Assembly (NCBI GenBank): GCA_021029095.1
Contig: JAJOHG010000109.1
Span: 1 to 64,000, forward strand
From: Phellopilus nigrolimitatus
Taxonomy: Eukaryota > Basidiomycota > Agaricomycetes > Hymenochaetales > Hymenochaetaceae
DNA: 64,000 nt
Reading direction: 5' to 3'
Each line of letters starts with the position of its first letter. Position 1 is the first letter of the stretch. Made by a program: the position numbers and the translations under genes. The notes under the pieces were generated by a model. It had not been told where the DNA came from, did no database searches, and saw only the letters and a program-made list of their open reading frames with translations. Shown here one piece after another: positions 58,051 to 64,000 of this stretch.

Positions 58051-58400
58051 AACGGACAGAACTCTAGATTTCAACAGCATTTGTTCTTTTCCGACTCTTT
58101 GTCATTCGGATTTCTGTCCACTGTTGTCGCTGACACGATCCCGCATAGTCCCAAGCCTATCACACACTTGACTGCTGCATGATCCTGATTGTCGAGCTCT
58201 ATTAATCCGCTGTTGCACAGACTTTCGGGTTCGACGATGAAAACGTTTCGATTTATCAAGAAGCCTATCTTGACGGTTTCTGCCAACTCAGACGCGACTT
58301 TGGCTGCTCTGTCCCTCATTGTCTGGAAGCAAATGTTGTGTTTAAAGAAGGCGGTGGAACCTTCCCCGTCAGGCAAAAAAAGATGAAGTTTCCGCGTCGA
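58050..58400 (-). pseudogene. Family X C-terminal remnant, copy F
   Basis: The minus strand reads RAAKVASELAETVKIGFLIN, NVFIVEPESLCNSGLIELDN and KCVIGLGLCGIVSATTVDRN, then after a frameshift EQMLLKSRVLS. This is the last module of family X (VAEMVKTGFF..NLEVFVVEPGSLYD..KCTxGLGLREIV..RVLLKxKVL). Upstream exons were not found; no HSPA12-like partner accompanies it. Decayed. Confidence 0.7.
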
Positions 58401-59785
58401 ATCGCTGGAGCTAAGTATGCTTATATTTCTTTGTAGGATGCACCAGGAACTGTCCCGTGTTGATGAACAAGCATGAAGTGATGGAAGTGAAAATCGAGAG
58501 TGTCGACAGTCCTCGTAAGTCTTGCTTCTGCTTTAGGGAAAACTTAACGGGTCGAGTTGAGATTCCTTCTCAGAGACACACGGGACCAGATTCAGGAGCC
58601 AATGATTACTGTCTTCTCAGGTTTGCTGAAATGAGAAAAGAGATTCTTAGCACTCAAGATCGAAAAGATTAATTCGAGCTCGTTTGTTGGTGAGGACAAA
58701 AGCACATTGACGTGCTAATGAGAGAGGAAACTGTGAGCAAATAGAGATCAATGAGAACCGCTGCTAACCGCTGCTGAGTACATAGAATCGCCGAAGTAGG
58801 CTTAAAGGCCGCATCCGCATTATTGTCGCCGGCGCGAGAAGGGCGACGAATATAGGTCTGGACTCTGCGGGCCGCAGCCGGTCGAAGGTGTGCGACGGTG
58901 GAAAACGTAACGGGCAGATGAGAGATAGCAGATGAGATCAGGATAGGAATCTCTACAGAGTAAAACAGGATTGCGACGAACGTGCCGCAGATCAAAGTGG
59001 ATACGTGCAGAACATACGGAGAGAGGGCCGTGTGCAAGGGATTTGAAAGCATCCGACCTCCATTCGAAACGATGCTCAGATAGAGAGCGATCGACCAGCA
59101 TGAGAGAAACTGTCTTGGATCCCGACAACAAAGAACAGAGATGAAGCAGCGATTTAGGTAGCGGCTCGGAGAGGGTCGGAAAAGAGGAAGAGATCAGAGT
59201 TCATCTTCGAATTCCGCACAGCGGAAACTGCGGCCAGCTCATCGTCGCAGTTTCTAAGCATAAGAGGCTAGGAATGGCGATGATCAGTGGCCAGCGTCTG
59301 AGGTCAACAAAATTCCTGTCGTCGCCGACGTTGTCGACAGCGAGCTCCCATCGCCACCATTAGGCTGGCCGAGACCCGAGATTTGTCCGCCAAAGTAGTC
59401 CGAGCGTGGGAACGGCCTTCTGGAAGAAAAATGGAGAACGGGATACCTTCGAAATCGTCGCGGCGCGACATGGCGATGTTATCCACGTCGTAGGCGGTAC
59501 GGAGAGATGTCGGTGTGCATATATGCGATGACGAATGAAAATATTGGAGTGGAGACCGTGCAAGTTGCAAAGAGAATAACCTACTCCGGTAATTGATGTG
59601 CATACATTTACATACGATGACGTTCCATATGACCAGTCACCACATACACTCACGTCCGCGATCCGTATTTACTCGCTCTTTCTCGACCGTTCTCTGTCTC
59701 TCCCAAACATCGATTGCGCCCTCCTTCCCACCTTTCCCTTTCACCACCACCTCCTCCACCGCTTCCACCGCTCTAGTCCACCGCC
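58400..59785. other. Intergenic, includes Tps1 promoter
   Basis: 1.4 kb with several open frames (minus 58669-59052, 58820-59131, 59304-59653) lacking recognisable domains. The last 150 bp are pyrimidine-rich (CTCTCCC, TTTCCCTTTCACCACC), typical of strongly expressed fungal promoters and 5' leaders, immediately before the Tps1 ATG. Confidence 0.5.
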
Positions 59786-61856
59786 ATGGACGGCGACAGC
59801 AAGCCTCGTCTCATCGTTGTCTCCAACCGTCTGCCGGTCACAATGACCAAAGACAGTGCGGGCGAGTACCACTTCAAGATGTCCTCGGGTGGCCTCGTCT
59901 CCGCCCTCTCTGGCTGCAAGAAGTCCATGTCCTTCACCTGGATCGGATGGCCTGGCTTCTACATCCCCGTCAAGGACCGCCCGGTCGTCGATCGCCGCCT
60001 CATGGAAGAGTACTCTTGCCAGGCAGTCTACCTCGATGACGACCTCGCGGACCGCCATTACAACGGCTTTTCCAACTCCATCCTCTGGCCACTCTTCCAC
60101 TACCACCCCGGCGAGATGAACTTCGACGAGGAGAACTGGCTCGCCTACCGCCAGGCGAACCTCAAATTCGCAGAGGTCGTGTCCTCGCTGCTCCACAGCG
60201 GAGACATGGTCTGGGTGCAGGATTATCATCTCATGCTCCTGCCCATGCTTCTTCGCAATATCATTGAGAACGGCGACAAGAAGGGCGGACTTACTCGGCG
60301 AGAACTCAGCCGCATAACGGAAGGCATGGAGGACGATCTCAGCGGTCTTGAAGGAACATCCATCTCGAATGTAAGAATTGGCTTCTTCCTGCATACGCCG
60401 TTCCCAAGTAGTGAGATCTATCGGTAAGCATCTTCTACCAAATAACTATCCCTCAACGGATATAGACCTTAAAACAGGATTCTTCCGGTTCGGCGAGAAA
60501 TCCTTCTGGGTGTACTCTATTGTGACCTCATCGGTTTTCATACCTACGACTATGCACGGCATTTCCTCTCATCCTGCACGCGCATCCTCGGCGTACCGAC
60601 GATGCCTAATGGTGTCGAATTCGAGGGTCGTCTCGCGCATGTCGGCACGTTCCCCATTGGTATCGATCCGAGCTCATTCCTCGACAACCTCGAGAAGGAA
60701 AGCGTCAAAAAGCGTATCGCCGATCTCGAGCAACGTTTCAGCGGCGTGAAACTCATCGTCGGCGTCGACCGCTTGGATTACATCAAGGGTGTCCCGCAGA
60801 AAATGCACGCGCTCGAGCTCTTCCTCACGCAGCACCCAGAGTGGATCGGAAAGGTGTGCATATATGCGCATATATTCGTCATTTCCAGTAATTTACAATA
60901 TTGTAAAACTTCTAGGTCGTTCTCGTTCAGCTCGCTGTGCCTTCGCGGCAAGATGTCGAAGAGTATCAAAATCTGCGCTCAACAGTGAACGAGCTCGTGG
61001 GGCGGATCAACGGCCGCTTCGGTACTGTCGAGTTTATGCCGATCCATTTCATGCACAAAAGCCTGCAGTTCGACGAGCTTTGCGCGCTATATGCCGTGAG
61101 CGACGTGTGTCTCGTTAGCAGTACGCGCGACGGGATGAACCTGGTACGGGCTTAACGCTTCCCAAAATTAATTATCTTTATACTGAATTACGAAACTTCT
61201 GGACGTAAATTCTAGGTCTCTTACGAGTACGTCGCGTGCCAGCAGAAGCGTCAAGGAGCGATGATTCTCTCCGAATTCGCAGGCGCAGCGCAGAGTCTGA
61301 ACGGATCCATCGTTGTCAATCCGTGGGACTCGCAGCAGGTAGCGAATGCGATCTATGAGGCAGTAACTATGGATGCCGACACGCGAGCAGAGAATCAGCG
61401 TAAGCTATTCAAGGTACGTTCAAATGTTTTATCGTTTTTCCTTTTAATTCTGCACCATCGAATTAAAATACTAATATTTTTCCCCCGCCGATGCAGTACA
61501 TTAAAAAATACTCTGCGGCGTTCTGGGGCACTTCCTTCGTCAACGAAATGACGAAGATCCGCGCGAGCGGCGACGAGGCGAACATGTGCGAGCCGGCGAA
61601 GGAGGAGGCGCGGAATGCGGATATTGCAGGCAAGACTGTGCTGGTCAACAGCGATGAAATTAAGGGCGTTAATGGCACAAATGATCCGGGTGTCGCGAGT
61701 ATCAACGGCGTCAACGGCGTCAACGGTGTCAATGGCACCAAGGTCAATGGCGTCAGCGGCATGGCCAACGGAGTCGACAGCCACGCGAATGCGTTTGACG
61801 CGGTGGAGGGCCTGGCGAGTGGCGAACCGCAGGTTGCGATCTCGGCGTCGTCGTGA
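59786..61856 (+). CDS. TPS1: Trehalose-6-phosphate synthase (GT20)
   Basis: It makes trehalose-6-phosphate from UDP-glucose and glucose-6-phosphate in the cytosol; trehalose is a stress protectant and carbon store. Five exons: 59786-60423, 60478-60853, 60916-61143, 61216-61413, 61497-61856, all GT..AG. Motifs in order: LIVVSNRLPVT, GLVSAL, TWIGWPGF, NGFSNSILWPLFHYHPG, WVQDYHLMLLPMLLR, IGFFLHTPFPSSEIYR, LIGFHTYDYARHFLSSC, FPIGIDPSSF, LIVGVDRLDYIKGVPQK, FMPIHFMHKSLQFDELCALY, LVSSTRDGMNLV and SYEYVACQQKRQGAMILSEF. It lacks the phosphatase domain of TPS2-type proteins. The tail after WGTSFVNEMTKI carries a run of Asn-Gly-Val units from a short tandem repeat at about 61690-61770. Intact. Confidence 0.97.
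61690..61770. repeat. Asn-Gly-Val tandem repeat in TPS1 tail
   Basis: Short units like AACGGCGTC repeat about seven times with drift, encoding INGVNGVNGVNGTKVNGVSG. It lies outside the catalytic fold, so copy change is likely tolerated. Confidence 0.8.
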
Positions 61857-62978
61857 TCTTACTGGATCTCGGCCCACACCGCTTGTTTCTGTTCGCTCAC
61901 TAGCATTTACTGGTCCAAACGAAACACGAAACATGAACACAACGTCCGCAATTCACCGTTAACCACCACCTTGCACTTGACATATACATGAACAATTGAA
62001 ATCCACCGAGGAGCGACCGGATCCCGCGTAGCGTATTCCCGCGTTGAGCCGTCTTCGAGAATCATATTAGATAACCTCTCCTCATCGGCCCTCTTCCTGG
62101 CCGCATCCTCCGCATGGTACGCATCATCTCTGTCCACCCTCCGTCATCACACCATCCATCTCCATGTACCACACGAGGCCCTTTCTTGTTGTCGCCTGCA
62201 CCTTCCCGCATTTTTTTGGCCCGTATCTTTCCCGTGTTCGGTTTTATACATATTTCGTGATGGGGCGCCTTGGACACTGGTGCGCGCAGATATTGTGTGT
62301 ATGTACAGTACTTAGATTAAAACAAAAATAGTGGGGACGAAGAATAGAATATCGTGTTTGTGGCCTTGACTCTTGAAACGTTATGATAAACACCAGGAAG
62401 GGAGTTTTTGTTCTTATTTCTTCCAACTCTATGTTATAATATATCTACGGACTGGTTCGTCAGCTGGGATCAGGAATCCTGCGTCGGGCGAAATCATGTC
62501 TTTAATCATCTAAAGTTGAAGGATGTATTGTAATACAAGATAGATAGCGCCGGAACGTGACGGAAACATGGCAAAAAATCTAATGAAAGCGAACAAACAC
62601 AGACAAAGGGGGGACAGAACGTTAAGGGAAGAACAATGGGTTCACTCGCGGTCAACCGCGTGCCGCGCATGCGGCAGTAAACAGTACAACAATTTGTGGC
62701 AGAGCAGCCACCTCATTTTCCTTTCGGATGCACAGATCCAGAGAGAAATTTCCGAGCCACAAATACTGACAAACTCGCGAGAGTAGGCATATAACTGCGA
62801 ACAGTGGTATGCAACTCAACACGTCGGCTTTCACATCCGACGTGCATATCGTACCACACATATCCTACAATTTATTCTCTCTCATCTTCCCGTTCAATTA
62901 GACGTGAAGGTGAGAGCTCCCGCTCGTTAGACTTGCACTATGGTACCGCTGACATTTTCCTCGGCTTAGACCAGACAA
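61857..62978. other. Intergenic, no supported gene
   Basis: 1.1 kb downstream of TPS1. Small frames on both strands carry no domain. Confidence 0.5.
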
Positions 62979-63325
62979 TGGCAACTTCAAATGTCAAATC
63001 AGACCCTATTCAAGTCCCGCATACAGGCAGTACCTTGAGTTGCGGGAATGCAATCGTCGACAGCGTTCTCAAGTATGGCTATGACGAGTCCAGTGCAGAC
63101 ATGGACATGCCTGACTCCTTCACCAGGTCGCACAGTTTGTCAGATAAAGTCTGGTTCGATGCGAAAGCGACGCACTATAGAGTGACTTTATACTTTCGCG
63201 ATGGCTCTAGCACTTTGATTGCTTCCTCACTGTGTAGCGCGTCTAATTTTTCCAATTATGTTTCCTTTTTTTCTGACCGCCCGAACGTTAAGATAGTCTA
63301 CTCGCCTGTCTTCAATAGTCTCTAA
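62979..63325 (+). CDS. Small hypothetical protein
   Basis: Not recognised. The ATG at 62979 opens MATSNVKSDPIQVPHTGSTL and runs 115 codons to the stop at 63323-63325, ending VKIVYSPVFNSL. It contains DKVWFDAKATHYRVTLYFRD, which reads like an alternating beta-strand segment. The frame stays open upstream to 62804, but that part looks like leader. No intron or neighbour supports it, so confidence is modest. Confidence 0.35.
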
Positions 63326-63965
63326 TCCCTCATACTTTTTTTTTCTCACGCAAAGAAGCCACATAGTTATGCTGTAACACCGCCCTCGCGTTGGGCCACT
63401 AAATGCCTTGGGCCACACCACATCTCGCTTTATTAATATTAATAAGTTCTCAGAACGTTCAAGTCAGCTTGTGTTCCCACCCTACCCTGAAATTTCACCT
63501 CAGATTTCCCTGAACTCATCGATTGCATATTTCTTCCAGGATCCTAGCAGGAACTGTCCAATTAAGTTATTTACACTTTTGCCGCAGACTGCCGAAGTCG
63601 GTCAAGCCACAATGAAACTTCGAGGCCACTTCTAGAAACATTCCTTCCTAAAGGGGCTAAAGCTTCATTCTAGATGCGAGAAGATCATTCCTGAGCAACA
63701 CTCCACTCCATTATCCTCGCTAATAATTGTTTCCGAGTCGGTGTGGCAGTAGACCTCAACAACAAATTCATTATAATGGACTTACAAGCCCATATGATGG
63801 GCGGACAATCAGGTTGTGGGATGCCTCAGGACTTTTCAACACAATCACTCTTCGAATTCGCTCAATTTCTCCTGTTTTGACTCGTCATTTCAATTAGTAC
63901 GTGGATTTTCTAATGTCTTCCAGTTTTGTTACTTACCTTTTGCCTTCTGCCTTTAGCCTTTCAAC
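63326..63965. other. Intergenic upstream of a possible edge gene
   Basis: No supported gene. The end is pyrimidine-rich (TTTTGCCTTCTGCCTTTAGC), like a promoter or leader. Confidence 0.4.
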
Positions 63966-63968
63966 ATG

Positions 63969-64000
63969 TCTTCTATCACTACTCCTGCAACGGATCAGTC
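63969..64000 (+). CDS. Possible 5' end of a gene cut by the window edge
   Basis: CAACATGTCTTC provides an ATG in good context after a pyrimidine-rich leader, reading MSSITTPATDQS to the window end. Too short to identify. Confidence 0.25.

Noticed and set aside
58669..59653. Minus-strand frames upstream of TPS1, one with hydrophobic stretches
   Set aside because: No domain, no consistent intron structure and position in the probable promoter; shadow frames are the simpler explanation.

Overview
The window is nuclear DNA of a filamentous fungus, most likely an Agaricomycete basidiomycete. Genes are split by many short GT..AG introns of about 35-80 bp. The content also fits: HSPA12-like Hsp70 genes in multiple copies, a GH115 xylan alpha-glucuronidase, a UstYa-type DUF3328 protein and Tps1. 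No rRNA, complete tRNA or CRISPR array was seen.

Region by region: 0.1-1.5 kb holds a minus-strand sulfite oxidase that needs two frameshifts. 2.2-29.7 kb holds three head-to-head pairs (A, B, C), each an HSPA12-like actin-fold ATPase on the minus strand and an unrecognised protein, here called family X, on the plus strand. 30.7-46 kb is ordinary gene space: a giant Ser/Pro-rich protein, a CS-domain membrane protein, an ASA1-like WD40 remnant, a UstYa-like protein, a GH115 enzyme and an acidic FGxF protein. 46.8-57.7 kb holds two more pairs (D, E) in mirror order (X on minus, HSPA12-like on plus), evidently a segmental duplication, followed by a decayed X fragment at 58.1-58.4 kb. 59.8-61.9 kb is Tps1, and the right end holds a small hypothetical gene and possibly the start of another gene.

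The pair array is riddled with terminal-inverted-repeat (TIR) DNA elements. An 8.5 kb element (11889-20414) with 1.68 kb, almost identical TIRs and a 7-bp target duplication splits HSPA12-like gene B. Its interior is a patchwork of captured host genes: ribosomal proteins uL4 and uS2 and a Hac1/XBP1-like bZIP factor. One in-frame join links uL4 to the bZIP basic region, and a hAT-type MITE with an 8-bp duplication is nested inside. A 2.0 kb element (about 4483-6466) carrying a decayed proteasome Rpt2 gene splits HSPA12-like gene A. A 1.5 kb TA-flanked element (21898-23395) splits X gene B. Two small TA-flanked MITEs lie at 8610-9185 and 30057-30715, the latter ending 4 bp before a start codon. 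Retained introns show that capture took place at the DNA level.

The strongest candidate for an undescribed system is the HSPA12-like/X pair: five copies, always divergent, sharing a short promoter. X is a membrane-anchored protein with a hypervariable middle segment and a conserved C-terminal module. A conserved peptide is also readable inside the shared intergenic region of pairs B-E. Function is unknown. Pairs C, D and E look expressible; the HSPA12-like genes of A and B and the X gene of B are broken.
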